Origin: Sediminihabitans luteus
Lineage (GTDB): Bacteria > Actinomycetota > Actinomycetes > Actinomycetales > Cellulomonadaceae
DNA: 64,000 nucleotides
Direction of reading: 5' to 3'
Assembly (NCBI RefSeq): GCF_002797595.1
Contig: NZ_PGFE01000002.1
Location: 752,337-816,336, forward strand
Shown here: positions 27,193 through 37,106 of the stretch, one piece after another
Numbering within the stretch: the first letter of the stretch is position 1
How the letters are laid out: each line of letters begins with the position of its first letter
Program-made: the position numbers and the translations under genes
Notes under the pieces: generated by a model
Seen by the model: only the letters and a program-made list of their open reading frames with translations
Database searches by the model: none
Told to the model about the DNA's origin: nothing

Positions 27193-27960
27193 TCAGAGTC
27201 CCATCGCGTGCACGCCGCCGTCGACGTGGACGATCTCGCCCGTCGTGGCGGGGAACCAGTCGGAGAGCAGCGCGACGACGGCACGGGCCGCGGGCTCGGC
27301 GGTCGTCTGGTCCCAGCCGAGCGGCGCACGCTCGGGCCAGCCGGCCTCCATCGACTCGAAGCCGGGGATCGACTTCGCGGCGGTCGTGCGGATCGGGCCG
27401 GCCGAGACGAGGTTCGCCCGGATGCCCGAAGGGCCGAGGTCGCGCGCGAGGTAGCGGTTCGCGGACTCAAGGCCCGCCTTCGCGACGCCCATCCAGTCGT
27501 ACACGGGCCACGCGAACTGCGCGTCGAACGTGAGGCCCACGAGCGCGCCGCCCGAGGTCATGAGCGGCTGCGCGGCCGTCGCGAGCGACTTGTACGAGAA
27601 GGTCGACACCTGCAGCGCGGTCGCGACGTCCTCCCACTGCGCGCTCAGGAAGTTGCCACCCATGACGCTCTGCGGGGCGAAGCCGATCGAGTGCACCACG
27701 CCGTCGAGCGTGTCGACGTGCTCGCGCACGCGGTCCGCCAGGCCGGCGAGGTCGTCGGCGTCGGTGACGTCGAGCTGCACGACGGGAGCGTGCTGCGGCA
27801 GACGCTTGGCGAACGCCTGCGTGAGCTTCATCTGACGTCCGAACGACGACAGCACGACCTCGGCGCCCTCCTCCTGCGCGAGGCGCGCGGCGTGGAACGC
27901 GATCGAGGCGTCCGTGAGCACCCCCGTGACGAGGAGCTTCTTGCCTTCGAGCAGACCCAT
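27193..27960 (-). CDS. fabI: Enoyl-ACP reductase (InhA/FabI type)
   Basis: NADH-dependent enoyl reductase of type II fatty acid synthesis, 255 residues. Features are GVLTDASIAFHAA (nucleotide-binding loop), SIGFAP, the catalytic Tyr154 and Lys161 in YDWMGVAK (Y-x6-K of this class), and the SAGPIRTTAAKSI loop. ATG at 27960 is preceded by AAAGGTCACC. It follows fabG by 82 bases on the same strand, the same arrangement as mabA-inhA in mycobacteria, so both steps of fatty acid elongation are co-transcribed. Confidence 0.95.
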   Translation of the reverse strand: MGLLEGKKLLVTGVLTDASIAFHAARLAQEEGAEVVLSSFGRQMKLTQAFAKRLPQHAPVVQLDVTDADDLAGLADRVREHVDTLDGVVHSIGFAPQSVMGGNFLSAQWEDVATALQVSTFSYKSLATAAQPLMTSGGALVGLTFDAQFAWPVYDWMGVAKAGLESANRYLARDLGPSGIRANLVSAGPIRTTAAKSIPGFESMEAGWPERAPLGWDQTTAEPAARAVVALLSDWFPATTGEIVHVDGGVHAMGL

Positions 27961-28042
27961 GGTGACCTTTCGTTCGTGGTGCTGGTGGGAGCGTACTGGC
28001 CCGCGGCGCACCGAGCCACGGACCGACGAGTGGTGGGACGGG

Positions 28043-28771
28043 TCAGTGACCCATGCCGAGGCCGCCGTCGACCGGGATCACGGCGCCCGTGACGTACCCG
28101 GCGTCGTCCGACGCGAGGAACTGCACGACGCCCGCGACCTCGTCCGCCTGCGCGAACCGGCCCGCGGGGATCGTGGCCTCGTACTGGGTCTGACGCTCGG
28201 CCGGCAGCTCGGCCGTCATGGCGGTCTCGATGAAGCCCGGGGCGACCACGTTCGCGGTGATGCCGCGACCGCCGAGCTCGCGCGTGATCGAGCGGGCCAT
28301 GCCCACGAGCGCGGCCTTGGACGACGCGTAGTTGACCTGGCCCGGGCCGCCGTACAGCCCGACGACCGAGGAGACCAGCACGATGCGGCCGCGGCGCATG
28401 CGGATCATGCCCTTGGACACGCGGCGCACGCAGCGGAACGTCCCGGTGAGGTTGACGTCGACGACCGACTCGAACTCCTCGTCGGTCATGCGCATGAGCA
28501 GCTGGTCCTTGGTGATCCCCGCGTTCGCGACGAGCACCTCGACCGGGCCGAGCTCGGCCTCGATCTGCGTGAACGCGGCGTCGACCGCGGCCGAGTCGGT
28601 CATGTCCGCGACCGCGCCGAACACGCCGTCGGGCAGGTCGCCGCTGCGGTAGACCGTCGCGACGCGGTCGCCGTTGGCGACGAAGCGCTCGGCGATCGCA
28701 CGGCCGATGCCGCGGTTGGCCCCCGTGACGACGACGGTGCGCGGGGCGGGGGCGGCGGTGGGGCTCGTCAC
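28043..28771 (-). CDS. fabG: 3-oxoacyl-ACP reductase
   Basis: Short-chain dehydrogenase that reduces 3-oxoacyl-ACP with NADPH. The 242 residues include TGANRGIG (16-23), NAG (83-85), catalytic Ser near 135, Tyr148 and Lys152 (NYASSK), and an intact ending VDGGLGMGH. The start is GTG at 28771 with a strong GAGGAG ribosome site seven bases upstream. A possible -10, TAGCGT, lies 34 bases upstream, so unlike several neighbours this mRNA has a leader. First gene of the fabG-fabI-sixA run. Confidence 0.95.
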   Translation of the reverse strand: MTSPTAAPAPRTVVVTGANRGIGRAIAERFVANGDRVATVYRSGDLPDGVFGAVADMTDSAAVDAAFTQIEAELGPVEVLVANAGITKDQLLMRMTDEEFESVVDVNLTGTFRCVRRVSKGMIRMRRGRIVLVSSVVGLYGGPGQVNYASSKAALVGMARSITRELGGRGITANVVAPGFIETAMTAELPAERQTQYEATIPAGRFAQADEVAGVVQFLASDDAGYVTGAVIPVDGGLGMGH

Positions 28772-28805
28772 AGGATTCTCCTCGAGGATGTGGCGGGACG
28801 GTCCG

Positions 28806-28811
28806 ACGCTA
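28806..28811 (-). promoter_or_regulatory. Candidate -10 for fabG
   Basis: Minus-strand TAGCGT would start transcription about 28 bases upstream of the GTG at 28771, leaving room for the GAGGAG ribosome site. Single-motif evidence only. Confidence 0.45.
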
Positions 28812-28900
28812 CCCCGCGGGCGCACCGCCGGGGCGCGGGCACGGGTCCAACGACCTCGGCCCTGCTTGTCGGATTCCCACAAAGGCCCGGCGCAGGGGCT

Positions 28901-28906
28901 TAGACT
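28901..28906 (+). promoter_or_regulatory. Predicted -10 of a leaderless promoter (DUF3099 gene)
   Basis: TAGACT followed by CACCGG and the GTG at 28913; no Shine-Dalgarno. Confidence 0.65.
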
Positions 28907-28912
28907 CACCGG

Positions 28913-29392
28913 GTGAAGAGCACGCGCACGGACGACCCCGTGCAGAGCATCACCGACGCCCCCGACTCGCTCGAGGAGGACCAGGCGCGCAGGTTCCGCC
29001 GCTACGCCTTCCAGATGTCGGTGCGCACGGCCTGCTTCCTCGGGTTCGTGCTGATCGACCACTGGACGCGCTGGATCCTCGCGCTCGGCGCCGTCCTGCT
29101 GCCGTACGTCGCGGTGCTCCTGGTCAACGCCGGGCGCGACGTGACGTCGCGGTCGGTGACCCCGGTCGACCACGCCCGGCTCGGCACCGCGCCCGAGCCG
29201 CCCCGCGCGTCCACCGGCCGCACGCCCCGGCAGGAAGCGATGGACGACGGGACCGTCGAGCACGAGACCGTCGAGCACCGCACGGTGGACCACGAGACGG
29301 TGGACCACGAGACCGTGGACCACGAGACGGTCGACCACGAGCACGCACAGGACGCGACGCGTCCCGAGAACCCCCGCGAGGAGACCCCGTGA
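28913..29392 (+). CDS. DUF3099-family membrane protein with a TVDHE repeat tail
   Basis: This 159-residue protein has two closely spaced transmembrane helices (about 34-50 and 53-72, FLGFVLIDHWTRWILALGAVLLPY) characteristic of the actinobacterial DUF3099 family, whose function is unknown. The acidic/His C-terminal tail contains six pentapeptide repeats of the form TVDHE (residues about 114-143) that are not part of the conserved domain and could bind metal. GTG start with a leaderless -10. The next gene overlaps by four bases (GTGA) and SURF1 follows, so these may be one operon. Confidence 0.85.
   Translation: MKSTRTDDPVQSITDAPDSLEEDQARRFRRYAFQMSVRTACFLGFVLIDHWTRWILALGAVLLPYVAVLLVNAGRDVTSRSVTPVDHARLGTAPEPPRASTGRTPRQEAMDDGTVEHETVEHRTVDHETVDHETVDHETVDHEHAQDATRPENPREETP
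29252..29341. repeat. Six 15-bp tandem repeats encoding TVDHE units
   Basis: Six consecutive units from 29252 encode TVEHE, TVEHR and four TVDHE. The unit keeps the frame, so copy-number change would lengthen or shorten the tail without loss of the protein. Confidence 0.92.
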
Positions 29393-29622
29393 GCACCCCC
29401 GACGTCGTGACCGGCGAGCTCGTGTGCAGCGCCAAGGGCTGCCGCGCCGAGGCCGCGTGGGGCCTGCTGTGGAACAACCCGAAGCTGCACACCCCCGCAC
29501 GCCGCAAGGTGTGGCTCGCGTGCGACGACCACCGCGAGCACCTCGAGACGTTCCTCGGTGCGCGCGACTTCTGGCGCTCGACCGTGCCCGTCGCCGAGCT
29601 CGAGCGCACGGACGGGGCATGA
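29389..29622 (+). CDS. Small Cys/His-rich protein, putative zinc ribbon
   Basis: A 77-residue protein with Cys13-x4-Cys18 and Cys45-x2-His48-x2-His51, plausibly a zinc site; no known domain is recognised. The sequence CSAKGCRAEAAWGLLWNNPKLH is reminiscent of small conserved actinobacterial proteins of unknown function. It overlaps the DUF3099 gene (GTGA) and the SURF1 gene (ATGA) by four bases on either side, so it is translated with both. A role in oxidase assembly is only a guess from the neighbourhood. Confidence 0.78.
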   Translation: MSTPDVVTGELVCSAKGCRAEAAWGLLWNNPKLHTPARRKVWLACDDHREHLETFLGARDFWRSTVPVAELERTDGA

Positions 29623-30563
29623 GCACGACGTCCGACGAGTCCGCACGCGCGCTGCAGGCCCAGGAGGAACGCGCCCGTGCACGCCAGCGTGCACCCCGCA
29701 CGCGCCGCGACTGGATCGTGCTCGCGGTCGGCGTCGTCGTGCTCGCCGCGCTGTGCCTGGTCGCGGCCCGCTGGCAGTGGCACCGGTACGAGAGCCGCGA
29801 GGCGCAGATCGCGATCGTCGACGCGAACTACGACGCCGCGCCGGTCCCGGCCGACGAGCTCGTGCCCACGCCGGGCGTGGCGTTCGACCGGGGCGACGAG
29901 TGGCGGCGGGTCACCATGACGGGCCGCTACGTGGTCGACGACCAGGTGCTGCTGCGCAACCGCCCGGTCGACGGCAACCCGGGGTTCCACGTCCTGCTGC
30001 CCTTCGAGATCACCGAGGGCGACCTCGCCGGGACGGTCGTCGTGGTCGACCGCGGGTACGTCACGTGGGGCGAGACGCCCAACGAGCCGGGACCCGTCGC
30101 ACCCGCGCCCACGGGCACCGTGACCGTGACCGCCCACCTGCGCCCCGACGAGCCGGAGTCCTCGCGCGACGCGCCCCCCGGGCAGGTCCAGGCGATCTCG
30201 ACCGCGCAGGTGCTCGACGCCGCCCCGGGCGGCGGCGACTGGGCCGACGGCCGCACCACGAGCGTCTACGCGTCGTTCGACGCGGAGGACCCGGCGCCCG
30301 CGCAGGCGCTCCTGCCGCTCGCCGTGCCCGACACCGACCCCGGCTCGCACCTGTCGTACACCGTGCAGTGGGTCATCTTCGCGCTCGGCGCGGTCGGCGG
30401 GTTCCTCGTGCTGATCCGCCGCGAGCGCGGGCCGGCCGTCGTCGCGGGCGACCTGTTCGAGGACGACGCCACCGGGGCCGAGCCGGGCACGCGCCGTCCG
30501 CGTCGACGCCGCGAGAGCGACGAGGACCACGAGGACGCGCTCATCGACGCCCAGGGCGGATAG
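29619..30563 (+). CDS. SURF1 family cytochrome oxidase biogenesis protein
   Basis: This 314-residue SURF1 protein is anchored by two helices (about 31-48 and 245-262) with the domain between them outside the membrane. Typical features are ARWQWHRYESR near the first helix, RVTMTGRY...VLLRNRP, VVVDRGYV and the C-terminal YTVQWVIFALGAVGGFL. SURF1 helps insert heme a into heme-copper oxidase; the heme A synthase gene is also in this window, at 44468. A polar Arg/Asp/Glu-rich tail of 50 residues follows. It is the third gene of a coupled run starting at 28913. Confidence 0.9.
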   Translation: MSTTSDESARALQAQEERARARQRAPRTRRDWIVLAVGVVVLAALCLVAARWQWHRYESREAQIAIVDANYDAAPVPADELVPTPGVAFDRGDEWRRVTMTGRYVVDDQVLLRNRPVDGNPGFHVLLPFEITEGDLAGTVVVVDRGYVTWGETPNEPGPVAPAPTGTVTVTAHLRPDEPESSRDAPPGQVQAISTAQVLDAAPGGGDWADGRTTSVYASFDAEDPAPAQALLPLAVPDTDPGSHLSYTVQWVIFALGAVGGFLVLIRRERGPAVVAGDLFEDDATGAEPGTRRPRRRRESDEDHEDALIDAQGG

Positions 30564-30602
30564 CCCCTCGCACGGACGACCGTCCGGCCGGGCGGCGTCC
30601 GC

Positions 30603-32201
30603 TCAGGCGAGCGAGACGAGCTCGGCGTACGAGTCGTTCCAGAGGTCCTCGTCGCCGTCCGGCAGCAGCAGCACGCGCTCGGGGTTGAGCGCGGCGACCG
30701 CACCGTCGTCGTGCGTGACCATGACCACGGCGCCCTCGTAGGTCGACAGCGCGCCGAGGATCTCGGCCCGCGAGGCAGGGTCGAGGTTGTTCGTCGGCTC
30801 GTCGAGCAGCAGCACGTTCGCGGACGAGACCACGAGGGTCGCGAGCGCGAGGCGCGTCTTCTCGCCGCCCGAGAGCACCCGGGTCGGCTTGTCGGCGTCG
30901 TCGCCCGAGAACAGGAACGACCCGAGCACGCCGCGCACCTCGGACTCGCCGAGGTCGGGCGCCGCGTGCTTGAGGTTCTCGACGACCGTGAGGTCCATGT
31001 CGAGCGTCTCGTGCTCCTGGGCGTAGTAGCCGAGCTTGAGGCCGTGGCCGGCGTGCACCTCGCCCGAGTCGGGGTCCTCGACGCCGCCGAGGATCCGCAG
31101 CAGGGTCGTCTTGCCCGCACCGTTGAACCCGAGGATCACGACGCGGGACCCGCGGTCGATCGCGAGGTCGACGCCCGTGAAGACCTCCTGCGACCCGTAC
31201 GCCTTGGACAGCCCCGACGCGGTCAGCGGTGTGCGCCCGCACGGCGACGGCTTGGGGAACCGCAGGTGCGCGACCTTGTCGCTCACGCGCTCGCCCTCGA
31301 GGCCCGAGAGCATGCGCTCGGCGCGCTTGATCATGTTCTGCGCCGCGACGGCCTTGGTGGCCTTGGCGCGCATCTTCTCGGCCTGCGCGAGCAGGGTCGA
31401 GGCCTTCTTCTCGGCGTTCTGCCGCTCGCGACGACGACGACGCTCGTCGGCCTCGCGCTGCTCGAGGTACGCGTCCCAGCCCATGTTGTACTGGTCGATC
31501 TCGCCGCGGTTCGCGTCGAGGTGGAACACCTTGTTGACGATCGCGCGCAGCAGGTCGTTGTCGTGGCTGATGACGATCAGGCCGCCCGAGTAGTTCCGCA
31601 GGTACTCGCGCAGCCAGATGATCGAGTCGGCGTCGAGGTGGTTCGTCGGCTCGTCGAGCAGGAGGGTCTCGACGCCCGAGAACAGGATGCGCGCGAGCTC
31701 GATGCGGCGGCGCTGGCCGCCCGAGAGCGTGCCGAGGGTCTGCGCGAGCACACGGTCCTCGAGGCCGAGGTTCGACGTGATGGTCTCGGCCTCCGACTCG
31801 GCGGCGTACCCGCCGGCGGCGACGAACCGGGCCTCGAGCTTGGGGTACCGCTCCATGGCGGCCTCCTGCGTCTCGGGGTCGGCCGAGGCCATGGCGCCCT
31901 CGGTCTCGCGCATCTGCCGCACGATCTGGTCGAGGCCGCGGGCCGAGAGCACGCGGTCCATCGCGATGGTCTCGAGGTCGCCCGTGCGCGGGTCCTGCGG
32001 CAGGTAACCGATCTCGTTACCGCGCACGATCGTCCCGGCCGTGGGCTGGGTCTCGCCCGCGAGCGTCTTGGTGAGCGTCGTCTTGCCGGCGCCGTTGCGC
32101 CCGACGAGACCGATCCGGTCCCCCGGGGCGATGCGGAAGGTCGCACTCTCGAGCAGCACGCGTGCACCGATGCGCAGCTCGACGCCCTGGGCAGTGATCA
32201 C
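30603..32201 (-). CDS. ABC-F family ribosome-associated ATPase
   Basis: This 532-residue soluble protein has two ABC domains and no membrane helices. First: Walker A GRNGAGKTT, signature LSGGQRRRIELAR, Walker B TLLLDEPTNHLD. Second: GFNGAGKTTLL, LSGGEKTRLALA, VLLLDEPTNNLD. The charged linker (about 240-300, EKKASTLLAQAEKMRAKA) is the P-site tRNA interaction motif region. ABC-F proteins act on the ribosome in translation regulation or antibiotic protection; the linker is of ordinary length, so a housekeeping EttA/Uup-like role is as likely as resistance. The GTG start follows GGAGG. Confidence 0.92.
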   Translation of the reverse strand: MITAQGVELRIGARVLLESATFRIAPGDRIGLVGRNGAGKTTLTKTLAGETQPTAGTIVRGNEIGYLPQDPRTGDLETIAMDRVLSARGLDQIVRQMRETEGAMASADPETQEAAMERYPKLEARFVAAGGYAAESEAETITSNLGLEDRVLAQTLGTLSGGQRRRIELARILFSGVETLLLDEPTNHLDADSIIWLREYLRNYSGGLIVISHDNDLLRAIVNKVFHLDANRGEIDQYNMGWDAYLEQREADERRRRRERQNAEKKASTLLAQAEKMRAKATKAVAAQNMIKRAERMLSGLEGERVSDKVAHLRFPKPSPCGRTPLTASGLSKAYGSQEVFTGVDLAIDRGSRVVILGFNGAGKTTLLRILGGVEDPDSGEVHAGHGLKLGYYAQEHETLDMDLTVVENLKHAAPDLGESEVRGVLGSFLFSGDDADKPTRVLSGGEKTRLALATLVVSSANVLLLDEPTNNLDPASRAEILGALSTYEGAVVMVTHDDGAVAALNPERVLLLPDGDEDLWNDSYAELVSLA

Positions 32202-32286
32202 GGAAGGGTTCCTCCAAGAAGGGTGGGGTGGACGGCCGGAGGCCGCCCACGAGTCTACGGTCCGCCCGTGGTCCGGGCGGGCACGA

Positions 32287-32320
32287 CGACGGCTGCCCCT
32301 CTCGCGAGGGGCAGCCGTCG
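32287..32320 (-). terminator. Strong hairpin terminator at the end of the suf operon
   Basis: Perfect 14-base arms (32287-32300 and 32307-32320) around a CTCGCG loop start 15 bases after the stop of the last suf gene. No T-run follows, as is common in high-GC actinobacteria. Confidence 0.8.
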
Positions 32321-32334
32321 GGAGCGTGCGGGAC

Positions 32335-32685
32335 TCAGACGTTGAAGCCGAGCGCGCGCAGCTGCTCCTTGCCGTCGTCGGTGATCTTCTCCGGGCCCCA
32401 CGGCGGCATCCAGACCCAGTTGACGCGGAACCCGTCGACGAGCCCGTCGAGCGCCTGCGCCGACTGGTCCTCGATGACGTCGGTCAGCGGGCACGCCGCG
32501 GACGTCAGGGTCATGTCGATGACCGCGTGGTTGTTCTGGTCGACCTGCACGCCGTAGATGAGGCCGAGGTCGACGACGTTGATGCCGAGCTCGGGGTCGA
32601 TGACGTCGCGCAGGGCCTCCTCGACGTCGGCCGCGGTCGGCGGGGTCGGGCCGGCGGCGGGCGCCGCGGGCGTGTCGGTGCTCAT
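32335..32685 (-). CDS. sufT: SufT-like MIP18/DUF59 metal-sulfur cluster assembly factor
   Basis: A 116-residue DUF59 protein with a short Pro/Ala-rich N-terminus and the domain VEEALRDVIDPELGINVVDLGLIYGV; the family Cys is in LTSAACPLTDV (about residue 68). SufT proteins help mature Fe-S proteins. It is the last gene of the suf operon, overlapping sufU by four bases, followed by a strong hairpin. Confidence 0.92.
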   Translation of the reverse strand: MSTDTPAAPAAGPTPPTAADVEEALRDVIDPELGINVVDLGLIYGVQVDQNNHAVIDMTLTSAACPLTDVIEDQSAQALDGLVDGFRVNWVWMPPWGPEKITDDGKEQLRALGFNV

Positions 32686-33188
32686 GAGTGCTCCTTGGTG
32701 GTCGGCACGCCCGTCAGGACGAGCGAGTCGCGCAGCGCGGCCCAGCCGAGCAGCGCGCACTTGATGCGGGCGGGGTACTGCGAGACCCCGGTGAAGACCG
32801 TCGCGTCGCCGAGCAGGTCCTCGGTGGACTCGTCGAGCCCCTTGCCGCGCGAGCCCATGAGCTCGCGGAACAGCTCGCCGAGCCGCTCGCCCTCGGCGAC
32901 GGGCTGCCCGACCACGAGGTCGGTCAGGACCGAGATCGAGGCCTGCGAGATGCTGCAGCCCTGCCCGTCCCAGCTCAGGCCGGTGACGGTCGGGACCGCG
33001 GGGCCGCCGTCCGCGGGGACGACGTCCGCGACCTCGACCCGCAGCGTGACCTCGTCGCCGCAGGTCGGGTTGACCTGGTGCGACTCGCCGTGCGCGGTGC
33101 CGTCGGCCGGGTCGACGAGGCCCTTGCCGTGCGGGCGCTTGGCGTGGTCGAGGATGACCTGCTGGTACATCTGCTCGAGCGAGCTCAT
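32682..33188 (-). CDS. sufU: SufU sulfur-relay protein
   Basis: IscU-fold zinc protein that accepts sulfur from SufS, 168 residues. The three ligand cysteines are visible in PTCGDEV (about 43), GQGCSISQAS (about 78) and IKCALLGW (about 142), and the 18-20 residue insertion typical of SufU relative to IscU is present after the second Cys. ATG at 33188 has AGGAG rather far upstream (12 bases). It lies 111 bases after sufS and overlaps sufT. Confidence 0.95.
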   Translation of the reverse strand: MSSLEQMYQQVILDHAKRPHGKGLVDPADGTAHGESHQVNPTCGDEVTLRVEVADVVPADGGPAVPTVTGLSWDGQGCSISQASISVLTDLVVGQPVAEGERLGELFRELMGSRGKGLDESTEDLLGDATVFTGVSQYPARIKCALLGWAALRDSLVLTGVPTTKEHS

Positions 33189-33259
33189 CGGTGGGTCGGC
33201 TCCTGTCGGTCTGCTGGTCGGCTGGTCTGTCGGACTGTCTGGCTGTCTGGCCGCTGGTC

Positions 33260-33282
33260 CGCCCGGCGGCTGGTGCCGGGCG
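33260..33282 (-). other. Hairpin between sufS and sufU
   Basis: Arms CGCCCGGC and GCCGGGCG (33260-33267, 33275-33282) with a seven-base loop, 18 bases past the sufS stop. The rest of this 111-base gap is a run of CTGGTC/CTGTC-like repeats. It may be a processing or attenuation site. Confidence 0.55.
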
Positions 33283-33299
33283 ACCGGTGCTGCTGGACG

Positions 33300-35463
<2,164 letters not shown>

Positions 35464-35490
35464 TCGGGTTTCTCCTGGAGTTTCGGGGTG

Positions 35491-35838
35491 TCAGTGGGTG
35501 CCCGCGGTGACGGTGACGTCGACGTCCACGAGGACGCGGTCGCCGTCGATCGTCACCGGGTACACCGGGACGGGACGCATCGCGGGCAGCTGCAGGGGGG
35601 CGCCGGTGCGCAGGTCGAACTGCGACCCGTGCAACCAGCACTCGACGAGGCAGCCTTCGACCTCGCCGTCGGACAACGACACGGCGCCGTGCGAGCACAC
35701 GTCCGAGATCGCGTGCCAGCCGCCGTCGGCGTCGCGCGCGAGCGCGACCTCGACCGGACCGTTCGCGCCGTCGACCTCGACCTTCATGGCCTCCTCGGGT
35801 GCGAGGTCGCCGGTGCTGCACACGAGCTGCGCGGTCAT
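35491..35838 (-). CDS. Rieske [2Fe-2S] ferredoxin-like protein of the suf operon
   Basis: A 115-residue Rieske domain with the two cluster motifs CSHG (about residue 47) and CWLHGSQFD (about 67), complete for one [2Fe-2S] cluster, and no catalytic oxygenase domain. Such small ferredoxins sit between sufD and sufC in actinobacterial suf operons; the role may be electron supply to cluster assembly, but this is not established. It overlaps sufD by four bases. Confidence 0.92.
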   Translation of the reverse strand: MTAQLVCSTGDLAPEEAMKVEVDGANGPVEVALARDADGGWHAISDVCSHGAVSLSDGEVEGCLVECWLHGSQFDLRTGAPLQLPAMRPVPVYPVTIDGDRVLVDVDVTVTAGTH

Positions 35839-37106
35839 GCTCCGGCGCCTTCGATCACGCTCATCGACTTGGCGAGCTCGTCCTCGATCGAGGCGAGCAG
35901 TCGCTCCTCGACCGACGCGACGCCGATCTCCTGGATGAGCTCGGCGAAGAACCCGCGCACCACGAGCCGACGCGCGTCGGCCTCGGGGATGCCACGGGCC
36001 TGCAGGTAGAAGAGCTGCTCGTCGTCGAAGCGGCCGGTCGCGGACGCGTGACCCGCACCCTCGATCTCACCGGTCTCGATCTCGAGGTTCGGCACCGAGT
36101 CGGCGCGCGCGCCGTCGGTCAGCACGAGGTTGCGGTTGAGCTCGTACGTGTCGGTGCCCTCGGCCTCGGCGCGGATCAGCACGTCGCCGACCCACACCAC
36201 GTGCGCACCCTCGCCCTGCAGCGCGCCCTTGTACGTGACGCGCGACTTGTTGCGCGGCAGGTTGTGGTCGACGAAGAGCCGGTGCTCCTGGTGCTGGTCG
36301 GTGTCCGCGAAGTACAGGCCGACCATCTCGACCTCGCCGCCCTCGCCGCCGAACTCGGCGTCCGGGGTCACGCGCACGACGTCGCCGCCGAACGTGACCA
36401 CGACGTGCTTGAGGCGCGCGTCCTTGCCGATGCGGGAGCGGTGCGAGCTCGTGTGCACCGCGCCGTCCTCCCAGTCCTGGACCGAGACCAGCGTGAGGTG
36501 CGCGCCCTCGTCGACGACGACCTCGACGGTCTCGGTGAGCGTCGCGTCGCCCACGTGGTCGAGCACGACGACGGCCGAGCTGTTCGCCTCGGCGTGCACC
36601 AGCAGGTGCGTGGCCGTGGGGTCGGACGTGGTGCCCTCGACGCGGATCGAGGTGACGTCCGAGGCGGTCACGCCCTCGGGGATCGTCACGACCGTCGCCT
36701 CGGCGACGGCGTTCCACGCGACGACCGCGGTGCGGTCGCCCGGCTTGCCGACGGTGCCCAGGCGGGCGTCGTCGCGCGGCACGATCTCGACCGTGACCTC
36801 GGGCGCGTCCACGACCGTCGTGATGACGCCGCGGCCGGAGATCGCCTCGTCGAACAGCGGGGCGATGCGCGAGACCGGGGAGAAGCGCCACTCCTCCTCG
36901 CGCCCCGTGGGCACGGGGATGTCGGCGAGGTCGAACGACGTGAGCCGCTCGGCGCGCGAGCCCTGCGGGGTGCCGCCCGTGCCGTGCGAGTGCGCGGCGT
37001 CCGCGCTCGCGCGCGAGTGGTCGGTCGTGAGCCCCGCGGGCTCCTCGGCGCCGAACGCCGCGGACTCCTCGGGCGTGGGCGTGTTCACAGTGCTAGTGGT
37101 CGTCAT
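35835..37106 (-). CDS. sufD: SufD scaffold protein
   Basis: A 423-residue SufB/SufD beta-helix protein; the N-terminal 55 residues (Thr/Glu/His-rich) are variable, then RLTSFDLADIPVPTGREEEWRFSPV leads to the core. C-terminal ATGRFDDEQLFYLQARGIPEADARRLVVRGF is the SufC-binding region. SufD forms the SufBC2D complex on which Fe-S clusters are built. ATG at 37106 shares one base with the sufB stop (TGATG), so the two are co-translated. Confidence 0.95.
   Translation of the reverse strand: MTTTSTVNTPTPEESAAFGAEEPAGLTTDHSRASADAAHSHGTGGTPQGSRAERLTSFDLADIPVPTGREEEWRFSPVSRIAPLFDEAISGRGVITTVVDAPEVTVEIVPRDDARLGTVGKPGDRTAVVAWNAVAEATVVTIPEGVTASDVTSIRVEGTTSDPTATHLLVHAEANSSAVVVLDHVGDATLTETVEVVVDEGAHLTLVSVQDWEDGAVHTSSHRSRIGKDARLKHVVVTFGGDVVRVTPDAEFGGEGGEVEMVGLYFADTDQHQEHRLFVDHNLPRNKSRVTYKGALQGEGAHVVWVGDVLIRAEAEGTDTYELNRNLVLTDGARADSVPNLEIETGEIEGAGHASATGRFDDEQLFYLQARGIPEADARRLVVRGFFAELIQEIGVASVEERLLASIEDELAKSMSVIEGAGA

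Noticed and set aside
30573-30586. Hairpin CGGACG-AC-CGTCCG between SURF1 and the ABC-F gene as a terminator
   Set aside because: The two-base loop is too tight for a stable full stem and no run of T follows; the true stem would be only about five base pairs.
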